A DNA stretch of 64,000 nt from assembly GCA_028826165.1 (NCBI GenBank), contig JAPDFW010000011.1:685001-749000 (forward strand), read 5' to 3'. Of this stretch, positions 44,070-55,028 are shown in pieces. The notes beneath the pieces were generated by a model, which saw nothing but the letters and a program-made list of their open reading frames with translations, did no database searches and was not told the DNA's origin. The DNA comes from Anaeramoeba ignava. Its lineage: Eukaryota > Metamonada > Anaeramoebidae. A program made the position numbers and the translations under genes. Every line of letters starts with the position of its first letter. Position 1 is the stretch's first letter.

Positions 44070-46412
44070 TAAAATAAATTAGATTTAATTAATTTAGAAT
44101 AAATAAAAATTAATTAAAATTATATTTTAAAAAAGAATTAATATTTAAAATTGATTAAAATAATTAAAAAAAAAGCAAAAATATTGATTAAGAAATCTAA
44201 TAAAAGAAAATTAAGTAAAATAAATAAGATTTAATTAATTTAGAATAAATAAAAATTAATTAAAATTATATTTTAAAAAGAATTAATATTTAAAATTGAT
44301 TAAAATAATTGGTGTTTCTCAAAAATATTGATTAAAAAATTTAAATAAAAGAAAATTAAATAAAATAAATAAGATTTAATTAATTTAGAATAAATAAAAA
44401 TTAATTAAAATTATATTTTAAAAAAGAATTATAATTTAAACTTGATTAAAATAATTAAAAAAAAGCAAAAATATTGATTAAGAAATTTAATAAAAGAAAA
44501 TTAAATAAAATAAATTAGATTTAATTAATTTAGAATAAATAAAAATTAATTAAAATTATATTTTAAAAAGAATTAATATTTAAACTTGATTAAAAATAAT
44601 TGGAAAAAAAGTAAAAATATTGATTAAGAAATTTAATAAAAGAAAATTAAATAAAATAAATAAGATTTAATTAATTTAGAATAAATAAAAATTATTTAAA
44701 ATTATATTTTTAAAAAAGAATTATAATTTAAACTTGATTAAAATAATTAAAAAAAAGCAAAAATATTAATTAAGAAATTTAATAAAAGAAAATTAAATAA
44801 AATAAATAAGATTAATTAATTTAGAATAAATAAAAATTATTTAAAATTATATTTTAAAAAGAATTATAATTTAAAATTGATTAAAATAATTGGAAAAAAA
44901 GGTAAAAATATTGATTAAGAAATTTAAATAAAAGAAAATTAAATAAAATAAATAAGATTTAATTAATTTAGAATAAATAAAAATTATTTAAAATTATATT
45001 TTTGAAAAAGAATTATAATTTAAAATTGATTAAAATAATTAAAAAAAAAAGCAAAAAATATTAATTAAAAAATTTAAATAAAAGAAAATTAAATAAAATA
45101 AATAAGATTTAATTAATTTAGAATAAATAAAAATTATTTAAAATTATATTTTAAAAAGAATTAATATTTAAAATTGATTAAAATAATTGGAAAAAAAGCA
45201 AAAATATTAATTAAAAATTTAAATAAAAGAAAATTAAATAAAATAAATAAGATTTAATTAATTTAGAATAAATAAAAATTATTTAAAATTATATTTTAAA
45301 AAGAATTAATATTTAAAGTTGATTAAAATAATTAAAAAAAAGCAAAAATTTTGATTAAGAAATTTAATAAAAGAAAATTAAGTTTAATAAATTAGATTTA
45401 ATTAATTTAGAATAAATAAAAATTGTCTAAAATTATATTTTAAAAAGAATTATTATTTAAAATTGATTAAAATAATTGGAGAAAAAAAGCAAAAATATTA
45501 ATTAAAAATTAAATAAAAGAAAATTAAATAAAATAAATTAGATTTAATTAATTTAGAATAAATAAAAATTATTTAAAATTATATTTTAAAAAGAATTATA
45601 ATTTAAAATTGATTAAAATAATTGAAAAAAAAGCAAAAATATTGATTAAGAAATTTAATAAAAGAAAATTAAGTTTAAAATAAATTAAGATTTAATTAAT
45701 TTAGAATAAATAAAAATTATTATAAATTATATTTTAAAAAGAATTATAATTTAAAATTGATTAAAAATAATTGGAGAAAAAAAGCAAAAATATTAATTAA
45801 GAAATTTAATAAAAGAAAATTAAATAAAATAAATTAGATTTAATTAATTTAGAATAAATAAAAATTGTTATAAATTATATTTTAAAAAGAATTATAATTT
45901 AAAATTGATTAAAATAATTGGAGAAAAAGGTAAAAATATTAATTAAGAAATTTAATAAAAGAAAATTAAATAAAATAAATTAGATTTAATTAATTAGAAT
46001 AAATAAAAATTATTATAAATTATATTTTTAAAAAAAGAATTAATATTTAAAATTGATTAAAATAATTGGAGAAAAAGCAAAAATATTAATTAAGAAATTT
46101 AATAAAAGAAAATTAAATAAAATAAATTAGATTTAATTAATTAGAATAAATAAAAATTATTATAAATTATATTTTAAAAAAGAATTAATATTTAAAATTG
46201 ATTAAAATAATTGGAAAAAAAAGCAAAAATATTAATTAAAAAATTAAATAAAAGAAAATTAAATAAAATAAATAAGATTTAATTAATTTAGAATAAATAA
46301 AAATTATTTAAAATTATATTTTAAAAAAGAATTATAATTTAAACTTGATTAAAATAATTGGAGAAAAAGGTAAAAATATTGATTAAGAAATTTAAATAAA
46401 AGAAAATTAAGT
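44070..46412. repeat. ~146-bp satellite, about 16 units
   Basis: The segment AGATTTAATTAATTTAGAAT recurs with small changes near 44081, 44227, 44372, 44517, 44663, 44809, 44955, 45105, 45250, 45394, 45540, 45688, 45836, 45982, 46129 and 46275, so unit length is 144-150 bp, mostly 145-146. Each unit also carries AAAATTATATTTTAAAAAGA and a GCAAAAATATTGATTAAGAA piece. Sequence differs from the ~144-bp repeats at 30 and 52 kb. Confidence 0.95.
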
Positions 46413-46645
46413 TTAATTCATTTGACAAACGAATTTTAAATTAAAAAATTTTTTTTTGATCATTTTTTATTTTCATTTTTCTCTCTCTTTTTTTTTCTTT
46501 ATTTTTTCCTTTAAATTTCTTTGTTTGATTTTAAATTGCTAATAGCAATTTTTTAATTAGATTTTTTTTACATTTTTTTTTAATTTAAAGCTTTTAAAAA
46601 AAACAAAAAAACAACAAAAAAAAAAACAAAAAAAAAATAAATAAA
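46413..46645. other. 5' flank of the phosphatase gene
   Basis: Single-copy AT-rich sequence. Contains TTTTTTTGATCATTTTTTAT and TTTCATTTTTCTCTCTCTTT at 46445-46495, then a (CAAAAAA)n leader just before the ATG, similar to the leader of the BTB-TLDc gene. Confidence 0.5.
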
Positions 46646-48575
46646 ATGACAACAACAAAAAATCTTATTTTAAACAATATAAACAAGAGATCAAGTAAAT
46701 CTGAACAAAAATTAAAACAAAAAATAATTCAAAATAATTAAAAACTAAAAACAAAAAAAACTAAAAAAAATTTTTTTTAATTTATTTTTTTCAATTAAAA
46801 AATCAACTTGCCCCCGAAAATAATAAAAACAACAATAAAAATAACAAAAATAAAAATAAATAATAATTTGTGACTTTTATTTGATTTATAAAGAAATTAA
46901 TGATCAATCAAAAAATAAAAAACAAACACTTTTTCAATGCTGTTTTGGTGCAAAACAACTTGTAAAAAAAAACAAAAAAAAAACAAAAAAAAAACAACAA
47001 AGATTTTTTTTCTCATTTTCTTATTTATATTTTTATTTATAATTTATAATTTAGAAAAAAATAACAAATAAAAAAAATAAAAATAATAAATCGAAAAAGA
47101 AAAATGCTTCATTAAGCAAACATTATGAAAATATCGAAGAAAATATTCAATTATATTTGTTATCAAGTCAATTAGAAGCAGATAAAGGAAAAAAAACACT
47201 TGTTTTAGATCTTGATGAGACTTTAGTTCACAGCAGTTTTGATGTAAGAACTTAATTAAAATTTAAAAATAAAATTAAATTTAAATTTAAAAATAAAATT
47301 CATTTATAAAATTAAAATTGAAATTAAAATTTAAAATTAAAATTTAAAATTAAAATTAAAATTAAAATTAAAATTAAAATTAAAATTAAAATTAAAATTA
47401 AAATTAAAATTAAAATTAAAATTAAAATTAAAATTAAAATTAAAATTAAAATTAAAATTAAAATTAAAATTAAAATTAAAATTAAAATTAAAATTAAAAT
47501 TAAAATTAAAATTAAAATTCATTTATAAAATTAAAATTAAAATCAAAATTAAAATTTAAAATTAAAATTAAAATTAAAATTAAAATTAAAATTAAAATTA
47601 AAATTAAAATTAAAATTAAAATTAAAATTAAAATTAAATTTAAAATTAAAATTAAAATTAAAATTAAAATTAAAATTAAAATTAAAATTAAAATTAAAAT
47701 TCATTTATAAAATTAAAATTAAAATTAAAATTAAAATTAAAATTAAAATTAAAATTAAAATTAAAATTAATTTATAAAATTAAAATTAAAATTAATTTAT
47801 AAAATTAAAATTAAAATTAAAATTAAAATTAAAATTAAAATTAAAATTAAAATTAAAAATATTTTTTGAATTTATTAGCCAATTGGTAATGCAGATTTTA
47901 CAGTTCAAGTAACAATAGGAAATGAAAATCATCAAGTGTATGTAAAAAAAAGACCCAATGCAGATTTTTTTCTACAAAGATTAGGAAATTTATACGAAAT
48001 AATAATATTTACAGCAAGCGATCCAAGAGTAAAAATTTAAATAAAATTAAAATTAAATAAAATTTAAATAAAAATTAAATAAAATTTAAATAAAATTAAA
48101 TAAAATTTAAATAAAAATTAAATAAAATTTAAATAAAATTAAAATTAAATAAAATTTAAATAAAATTAAAATTAAATAAAATTTAAATAAAATTAAAATT
48201 AAATAAAATTTAAATAAAATTAAAATTAAATAAAATTAAATAAAATTAAATAAAAAATTATTTTAGTACGCAAACCAAGTCATTGATAGAATCGATACTT
48301 CAAATATTGTTAAAGCTAGACTTTTTAGAGATGATTGCGTTCAACATTTCTCTTTCTTTGTTAAAGACTTATCACTTCTTGGTAGAGACTTAAAATCAAC
48401 TATAATTGTTGATAATTCTCCAGTTTCTTATCTTTTTCATAAAGAAAATGCTATTCCAATTAAAACTTGGATCGATGACCCAAATGATGATGAACTTTTA
48501 AAATGCTTTCAATTATTAGAAAGAATTCTTCCTTTGCAAAACGTCATTCATGCGTTAAGTTCTCTCCAAAAATAG
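46646..48575 (+). CDS. SCP/CTDSP-type FCP1-domain phosphatase, five exons
   Basis: Exons 46646-46694, 46894-46961, 47055-47243, 47879-48028 and 48267-48575 (49+68+189+150+309 nt) encode 254 residues, no indels. The N-terminus has [10 protein letters not shown], resembling the Cys-rich start of metazoan SCPs, then a Lys/Asn-rich stretch. The HAD-type catalytic motif is [16 protein letters not shown] (DxDxT; first Asp is the nucleophile). Then [34 protein letters not shown] and the acidic motif [12 protein letters not shown] with [14 protein letters not shown]. These enzymes dephosphorylate Ser5 of the RNA polymerase II CTD or related substrates such as lipid-pathway regulators (Nem1/Dullard). 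SCP and Dullard types cannot be separated by eye. Introns 3 and 4 are hexamer or AAATAAAATT repeats. Confidence 0.9.
47260..47865. repeat. (AAAATT)n array in phosphatase intron 3
   Basis: About 600 bp of AAAATT hexamers punctuated by TTCATTTATAAAATTAAAA, the same punctuating unit as in G-alpha intron 2. Confidence 0.95.
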
Positions 48576-48748
48576 AAACAAATTGCTCAAATTGTTTATA
48601 GAAAAAAAATTTTTTACATTTTTTTCATTTAAACAGTTTTTTTTTTTCTTTTTTTAAAAAAGAATTGATTAATCTTTTTAAAAAATTAAAAAAAATTAAA
48701 ATCATTTTTTTCCATTTTTTTTCCTTTTCATTTTATTTAAAAATAGAA

Positions 48749-49903
48749 ATGAGTGAACTTTTAGAAATTTTCGAAAAACAAAAATTCAAATCAAGAAAAG
48801 AAATTGAAAACTATTTTTCCGTTTCTCCTTTTTTTTTCAAATGCAAATTTGATGAAGATTTACCAAATTTAGTTCTTTTAAGTTATCAAATCAAAACAAA
48901 ATTTGGGCATTCAGATGAAAAAATAAGAAAAGCAACAAGACAAGCAAGAGGAATAATAATTGATTGGAAGGAAATCAAAATAGTGAGTTATGGATTTGAT
49001 AAATTTTTCAACATTCACGAAGAACATGCAGGAAAAGTTAATTTTACAAAAGCAAAAGCAACAGAAAAAATTGATGGAAGTTTAATCAAAATTTCCACTT
49101 CGTGTTTTATTGACAAAAAACCATTGATTTCAACAAGTAATTGCATTCAAGCCAAAAAAGCAAAAGTAGCGTTCAAAGGAAACAAATCGACAACATATCA
49201 AGATCTTCTTGAAGAAACGGAATTGAATAAAATTTTAGAGGAGAAAAAATTGGATCCAAACACAACTTACTGTTTTGAATTGGTTCATCCATTATCAACT
49301 ATAAAAATCAACTATGAATTAAAAGGAATTTTTCATCTTACAACGCGATCAAATGAGCCGCCGTACAAAGAGTGCGAAGTGGATATCGGCGTGCCAAAAC
49401 CGAAGGAATTCAAGTTTAAGAGTTTGTTGGAATGCTACAATTTTGCTAGGAACGAATTCTCAAATAAACACGAAGGAATTGTTGTTTGTGATTTGGACAC
49501 TTATGAAAGACTTAAAATTAAAAGCATTTCTTATTTGAAACTTTTGGGTGTTGATCCGAATGTCAATCCCAAGAATATCTACCTCAAACTCGGTGAATTG
49601 ATACGCAAGAATCAAATGGATGATTTCTATTTTCAGGACTGGCGACCCTTTTTTGATAAAATTCTTTTCCAAGCTGGTTCTTTAGCAAATGAGATTCATA
49701 ATTTAATTTCTTCTGAAAAATTTAGTTTTGATTCAATTCAAAATTCACAGAAATGGAAACCAATGCAAAAGATTTTTGCCCAGATCAAATACTGGCAACA
49801 AAAAAACGAAAACAAAATTCCTTCTCCTGATGAAATTAAAGGGATCATTATCAAAATGAAGAATTTCGTTTGGTTTTTTAATGAAGAACTAGAGAAGAAA
49901 TGA
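48749..49903 (+). CDS. T4 Rnl1-like RNA ligase
   Basis: Single-exon 384-residue protein. I chose the ATG at 48749 (MSELLEIFEKQKF) because the in-frame upstream extension is AT-rich leader with the T-rich pre-start element. Nucleotidyltransferase motifs: RQARGIIID upstream, motif I KIDGSLIKIS (KxDGS, Lys as AMP acceptor), motif III YCFELVHP, motif IV KHEGIVVCD, motif V LKIKSISYL. The order and the N-terminal FxKFFNxxE-type block (DKFFNIHEEH) fit the T4 RNA ligase 1 family, which seals 5'-phosphate/3'-OH RNA ends in tRNA repair or non-spliceosomal splicing. The stretch 49340-49440 is clearly more G+C-rich than its surroundings. No intron and patchy distribution of the family make transfer from a virus or bacterium possible (inference). 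Confidence 0.85.
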   Translation: MSELLEIFEKQKFKSRKEIENYFSVSPFFFKCKFDEDLPNLVLLSYQIKTKFGHSDEKIRKATRQARGIIIDWKEIKIVSYGFDKFFNIHEEHAGKVNFTKAKATEKIDGSLIKISTSCFIDKKPLISTSNCIQAKKAKVAFKGNKSTTYQDLLEETELNKILEEKKLDPNTTYCFELVHPLSTIKINYELKGIFHLTTRSNEPPYKECEVDIGVPKPKEFKFKSLLECYNFARNEFSNKHEGIVVCDLDTYERLKIKSISYLKLLGVDPNVNPKNIYLKLGELIRKNQMDDFYFQDWRPFFDKILFQAGSLANEIHNLISSEKFSFDSIQNSQKWKPMQKIFAQIKYWQQKNENKIPSPDEIKGIIIKMKNFVWFFNEELEKK

Positions 49904-49972
49904 AAAAAAATTTTTTACTTTTTTCATTTTTCATTTTTTCATTTTTTTCTTTTTAAAATCAATAAAAATAAA

Positions 49973-51710
49973 ATGAATGAGGTTTTCTTTTTTGGAAGAA
50001 ATGAAGTTCCTAAATTTAAAAATATTCCAATCATGAATTTAAAACCGACTGAAATAGATTTCGAAAATGAAATTGAAAATAATATCAAACAAATTTCATT
50101 AAGTCATTTTTCAACAATTTTCCTTTTTAAAAATGGAAAAGCAATAGAATATTTAAATGAAAAAGATTCAAAACAAAATCCTCAAGAAATCCAAATTGAA
50201 GAAAATATTCAAAAAGTTCTTGTTAGTATTCAAAATGAAGCTATTTTAACAATAGAAGGAAATGTATTTGCAAAAGGATATGAAATCAATCCAAAAAATC
50301 CAAATCAATTTATCAATATTTCATCACTAATTGAAGATACAAATGATAGAATAATTCAAGATATTTCTTGTGGTGCTGATTCAGTTTACTTATTAACTTC
50401 AAATCAAAATGCTTATGGAATTGGTGGGAATTATGATAGTCAACTTGGTGTTGATTCTGTAACACTTCAAAAAACAGAAAAGCCAATTTTAATGATGAAA
50501 AATGTTTCTAAGATATTTTCAGGAAATACTTCTTCTTCCGTTTTTCTTTTGGATTCAAATCAAGAATTATTTGGATGCGGTGATAATTATTATGGTCAAC
50601 TTGGATTGAGTGGAAAAGACCAAAAATTTTGTCTCAAAAAACCAACCAAAATCAAAAAAATTCCAAAAGGCAAAATAATTGATATTCAATCTGGATATTT
50701 CCATTCAATAATGTTGATTGAATGCAAAGGCAAAGAGAAAACTTTATTCATCAGGTTATTCCCATTACAATGGACTTGGCAAAAATGAAAATATTTATAA
50801 ATTTACTGAAATCAAATCATCTTTATTTGAAAATGATGATATTATTGATTTTTCTATTGGATATGATCATACTTTGATTTTAACTTCTAATTCTAAATTA
50901 ATTGGGTTTGGTGGTAATTCTTATGGTCAATTAGGAACTGGAAATACAAATCATCAATTAATTCCAACTCAAAGTGAATTTCCTAAATTAAGATTTAATG
51001 AAAATATTTCTAATTATCATGTTTCTTGTGGAGATTTTTACAAATCTATGATCTACTATTCTTTTTCTTTTTCCAATCTTGAAGAAGATTTGATAAAATT
51101 ATTTGAAAGAAAAGAATTTTGTGATATTTCATTTAAAACCAAAAATGAAGAAATAATTGAAGCTCATAAATTAATATTGAAATATAGATTAAATCAAAAT
51201 CAAATTGAAAAACTTCAAGAAATTATTTCAAATAAATCAATTAAAGAATCGAATCAAATATTTGAAATGATTTATTCAAACAATTCCAAAATAAATCCAA
51301 AATTATATTCTGAAATTAAAGAAATTATAAATTCAAATGAAAAAATTGAAGAAACAATGAAAAGAATTTATTTAAATGAAAATGAAAAAGATTTTACTAT
51401 TGAAAGAAAAGAAAAACAATATAAATTTCCAAAATTAATATTAATAATGAGAAGTGAATTATATCGAGGAATGTTTTTATCTGTAACTGAAGATAAATCA
51501 AATAAAGTTACAGATTATAGTGAATTAAGTAATAAATCATTTCAAATATTTGAATATTGGATTTATTCAAATCAAATTAAAGAAGAAATTCAAATTACAA
51601 AAGAAATGATTGATGAAATAGAAAGAGGAATTGATTATTTTCAATTAAATCAAACAAATCCAAATTTATTTGATTTATTAATTAATAAATTTAATAATCA
51701 AAATCAATAA
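49973..51710 (+). CDS. RCC1-BTB protein, one frameshift
   Basis: Starts MNEVFFFGRNEVPK. Blades GIGGNYDSQLGVD, FGCGDNYYGQLGLS and GFGGNSYGQLGTG and the two-part BTB module are present. Near 50715-50735 the frame changes: after HSIMLIE the first frame reads CKGKEKTLFIRLF, while the family sequence KRKLYSSGYSHYNGLGK continues in the next frame. A +1 (or -2) indel in the EEDG-type linker would explain it. Ends NKFNNQNQ, no CaaX. It has the element TCATTTTTTTCTTTTT ~25 nt before the start. First member of the right-hand array, which is all on + (the left-hand array is mostly on -). Confidence 0.84.
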
Positions 51711-53000
51711 AGAAAATAAGAATAATTTTAATTTATAAATATAATTTAATATTTAATTTTAAAATATAATTTAATACTTAATTCCATGTTTAAAATAATA
51801 ATTTAATGTTTTAGATTTAAATATTTTATTATTCAAATATTTAACATATAAATATAAAAAATGAGAATAGATTTAATTTAATATTTAATTTATAAATTAA
51901 TTTAAAAATATAATTTAATATTTAATTTTATTATTAAAATAATAATTTAATGTTTTTAAATTTAAATATTTTATTATTTAAATATTAAACATATAAATAT
52001 AAAAATAAGAATAGATTTAATTTAATATTTAATTTATAAATTAATTTTTAAAATATAATTTAATATTTAATTTTATGTTTAAAATAATAATTTAATGTTT
52101 TATATTTAAATATTTTATTATTTAAATATTTAACATATAAATATAAAAAATAAAAATAGATTTAATTTAATATTTAATTTATAAATTAATTTAAAAATAT
52201 AATTTAATATTTAATTTTATTATTAAAATAATAATTTAATGTTTTAGATTTAAATATTTTATTATTCAAATATTTAACATATAAATATAAAAATGAGAAT
52301 AGATTTAATTTAATATTTAATTTATAAATTAATTTAAAAATATAATTTAATATTTAATTTTATTATTAAAATAATAATTTAATGTTTTAGATTTAAATAT
52401 TTTATTATTTAAATATTTAACATATAAATATAAAAAATGAGAATAGATTTAATTTAATATTTAATTTATAAATTAATTCAAAAATATAATTTAATATTTA
52501 ATTTTATTATTAAAAAATAATAATTTAATGTTTTAGATTTAAATATTTTATTATTTAAATATTTAACATATAAATATAAAAATAAGAATAGATTTAATTT
52601 AATATCTAATTTATAAATTAATTTAAAAATATAATTTAATATTTAATTTTATGTTTAAAATAATAATTTATTGTTTTAAATTTAAATATTTTATTATTAA
52701 AATATTTAACATATAAATATAAAAATGAAAATAGATTTAATTTAATATTTAATTTATAAAATAATTTAAAAATATAATTTAATATTTAATTTTATTATTA
52801 AAATAATAATTTAATGTTTTAGATTTAAATATTTTATTATTTAAAAATATTTAACATATAAATATAAAAATAAGAATAGATTTAATTTAATATTTAATTT
52901 AATAAATTAATTTAAAAATATAATTTAATATTTATTTTTATTATTAAAATAATAATTTAATGTTTTAGATTTAAATATTTTATTATTTAAAAATATTTTG
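51711..53000. repeat. ~144-bp tandem repeat, right arm
   Basis: Units marked by TTTAACATATAAATATAAAA recur at about 51843, 51988, 52132, 52276, 52419, 52565, 52708 and 52853, spacing 143-146 bp. The reverse complement matches the array at 29.7-30.96 kb. Confidence 0.92.
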
Positions 53001-53381
53001 AAAATTGATTTTTGAAATTAAAATTTTATCTTTTTTTTTGAATTAAATTGAATTAATATTAATTTGAAATTTGTTTTTAAAATTTAAATTTATTAATAAT
53101 TTTTAAATTCCAAAAAAAAAAATTAAATTAAAAATTAAATTAAAATAATTTTCCTTTTTTTTTTAATAATAAAAATTAATAAAAAATAATAATAATTTAT
53201 TAATAAATTAATTTAAAATAATAAATTAAAAAGAAAATTAAATTAATTATTAATTTAAATTTATTCTTATTTTTATATTTTTATTTATTTTCAAAATCCA
53301 CTTTTTATTTAATTTTTAAATTTTTTTTTTCATTTTTCCTTTTTAAAACACAAAAACAAAAACAAAAAAACAAAAAACAAA
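53001..53381. other. spacer and 5' leader of the BTB-TLDc gene
   Basis: AT-rich. The last part has TTTTTTTTTCATTTTTCCTT (the T-rich element) and then a CAAAAACAAAAA leader directly before the ATG. No gene seen. Confidence 0.6.
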
Positions 53382-55028
53382 ATGGATAATAATAATAATA
53401 ACCAAATTGAAAATGCAAATCAAAATGAAAATCAAAATGAAAATGAAATGAAAAATTTAGAAAAAAAAGTAACAAAAATTTTAATTAAAAATTATTCAAA
53501 CCTTTTAAATGGAAATTCATTTAAAGATTTTTCAATTTTTGTTGAGAATGAATCAAATCCTTTTGAAATTAAAGTTCATAAATCAATTTTATCTTCAAGA
53601 TCTCCTTTTTTTAATGAATCATTAAGGCAAGAATCTCTTTCTATTTCTTTAAATCAATTTAATAAAAAAGAAATGGAATCAATTTTGAGTTATATTTATT
53701 ATGGAAATATTTCTTTTGAGAATCAAGAAAATCTTATCCAATTATTAGAAATTTCAATTTATTTTAAATTAAATTTATTGAAAGAAATTATTCAAAAAAA
53801 AATTTCAAATTCAATTAATTATTCAAATTTTTTCCAATTTTTATTCCAAAATCGAAATTTAAATTCAAATGAAATTGAAATAAAATGTTTTGAATTAATA
53901 AATCAAAATTTTTCCCAAATTCAAAATAATGAGAATTTATTCAATTTAACTAAAGAAGAAATTATCAAATTTATTCAATTTAAACAAGAAAAAAAAGAAA
54001 TTTTTCAATTTGATTTTTTTCAATTTTTAAATAATTGGATTAAAAAAAGAAATGAAAGATTAAAATTAAGGAAATATGAACAGAAAATGAATGAAAAGAA
54101 AAGATTATTTCATTCTTTTTTTTCATTATTTGATAAAGATTCAATTTCAAAACAAGATTTTGATAAATTAAAACAATTTCAAATTTTTCTTCCCAAATCT
54201 ATTTTCATCAAGAAGCAAAAAAAATTAATTCAAGACAATAAGATTCAAGAAAAGAAAATTCAAGAGAAAGAAAAGAAAATTAAAAGAAGAGATAAAAGAA
54301 TCAAATCATTTGAATCAGATATTCGAAATTTGAAATCTGAAAATAAGAAGAAAGAGAAGGAAATTGAAGAGAAATGGAAGAAAGAAAATAAAGAAATGAA
54401 ACCAATTTTTGATAAATATCGAGATCAATACCAAAAAGATTTGGAATATGAAAAGAAAATGAAGGAATTCGGAAAAGCATTTGCAGATTCAGAAATTATT
54501 AAAGATATTGAATATGTTAAGAAATTACAAGAATGGATAAATGATAATGATTTTTTTTCTAAAATGAAAAAAGGATTTTCAGCAAAAAGAGATGGATTTA
54601 ATTCTAAAAATTGGCATAAAGCAGTTGATAGGAAAGGAAAAACATTAGTTATTATCAAAACAAAACAAAATTTTATTTTTGGAGGTTTTACTCAAGTTGG
54701 ATGGAATGGAAACAGAGATAGTTACATCCAAGACTCAAGTGCATTTATTTTTTCATTAAGAAATGATAAAGGAGATAGAATACCTGCAAAGTTTACAATT
54801 AAACAACCTCAATGTGCCATTGTGGATAATTCAGGAAATGGTCCAATATTTGGATATTCTTGGCATGATTTTAATTTACATTCTAATTTACAACCTGGTT
54901 ATTCAAATTTTGGTGATAGTTATAATCTACCTAATGGAATTACTTTTAATACAGATTCAGGTAAAAGTTATTTAGCTGGTTCTTATAATTCATGGGTTGT
55001 TGATGAACTTGAAACTTATTTCATTTAA
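53382..55028 (+). CDS. BTB-BACK-TLDc protein (intact)
   Basis: Single-exon 548-residue protein. Low-complexity N-terminus (NNNNNQIENANQNENQ), BTB domain ~48-150 (FKDFSIFVENES, FEIKVHKSILSSRSPFFNES, YIYYGNI), BACK-like helices ~150-240 (LFQNRNLNSNEIEIKCFELI), a charged coiled coil ~280-365 (KKLIQDNKIQEKKIQEKEKK) and a TLDc domain ~385-548 (GFSAKRDGFNSKNWHKAV, TLVIIKTKQNFIFGGFTQVG, SSAFIFSLRNDKG, NSWVVDELETYF). TLDc domains occur in oxidative-stress proteins (OXR1/NCOA7 type, V-ATPase binding) and, with BTB, in likely adaptor proteins of protists. A disabled paralogue lies inverted at 27.6-29.3 kb. Confidence 0.9.
   Translation: MDNNNNNQIENANQNENQNENEMKNLEKKVTKILIKNYSNLLNGNSFKDFSIFVENESNPFEIKVHKSILSSRSPFFNESLRQESLSISLNQFNKKEMESILSYIYYGNISFENQENLIQLLEISIYFKLNLLKEIIQKKISNSINYSNFFQFLFQNRNLNSNEIEIKCFELINQNFSQIQNNENLFNLTKEEIIKFIQFKQEKKEIFQFDFFQFLNNWIKKRNERLKLRKYEQKMNEKKRLFHSFFSLFDKDSISKQDFDKLKQFQIFLPKSIFIKKQKKLIQDNKIQEKKIQEKEKKIKRRDKRIKSFESDIRNLKSENKKKEKEIEEKWKKENKEMKPIFDKYRDQYQKDLEYEKKMKEFGKAFADSEIIKDIEYVKKLQEWINDNDFFSKMKKGFSAKRDGFNSKNWHKAVDRKGKTLVIIKTKQNFIFGGFTQVGWNGNRDSYIQDSSAFIFSLRNDKGDRIPAKFTIKQPQCAIVDNSGNGPIFGYSWHDFNLHSNLQPGYSNFGDSYNLPNGITFNTDSGKSYLAGSYNSWVVDELETYFI

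Noticed and set aside
48665-48748. N-terminal extension MINLFKKLKKIKIIFFHFF of the RNA ligase
   Set aside because: Composition is that of the AT-rich leader and contains the T-rich pre-start element; the ATG at 48749 starts the compact family-like N-terminus.
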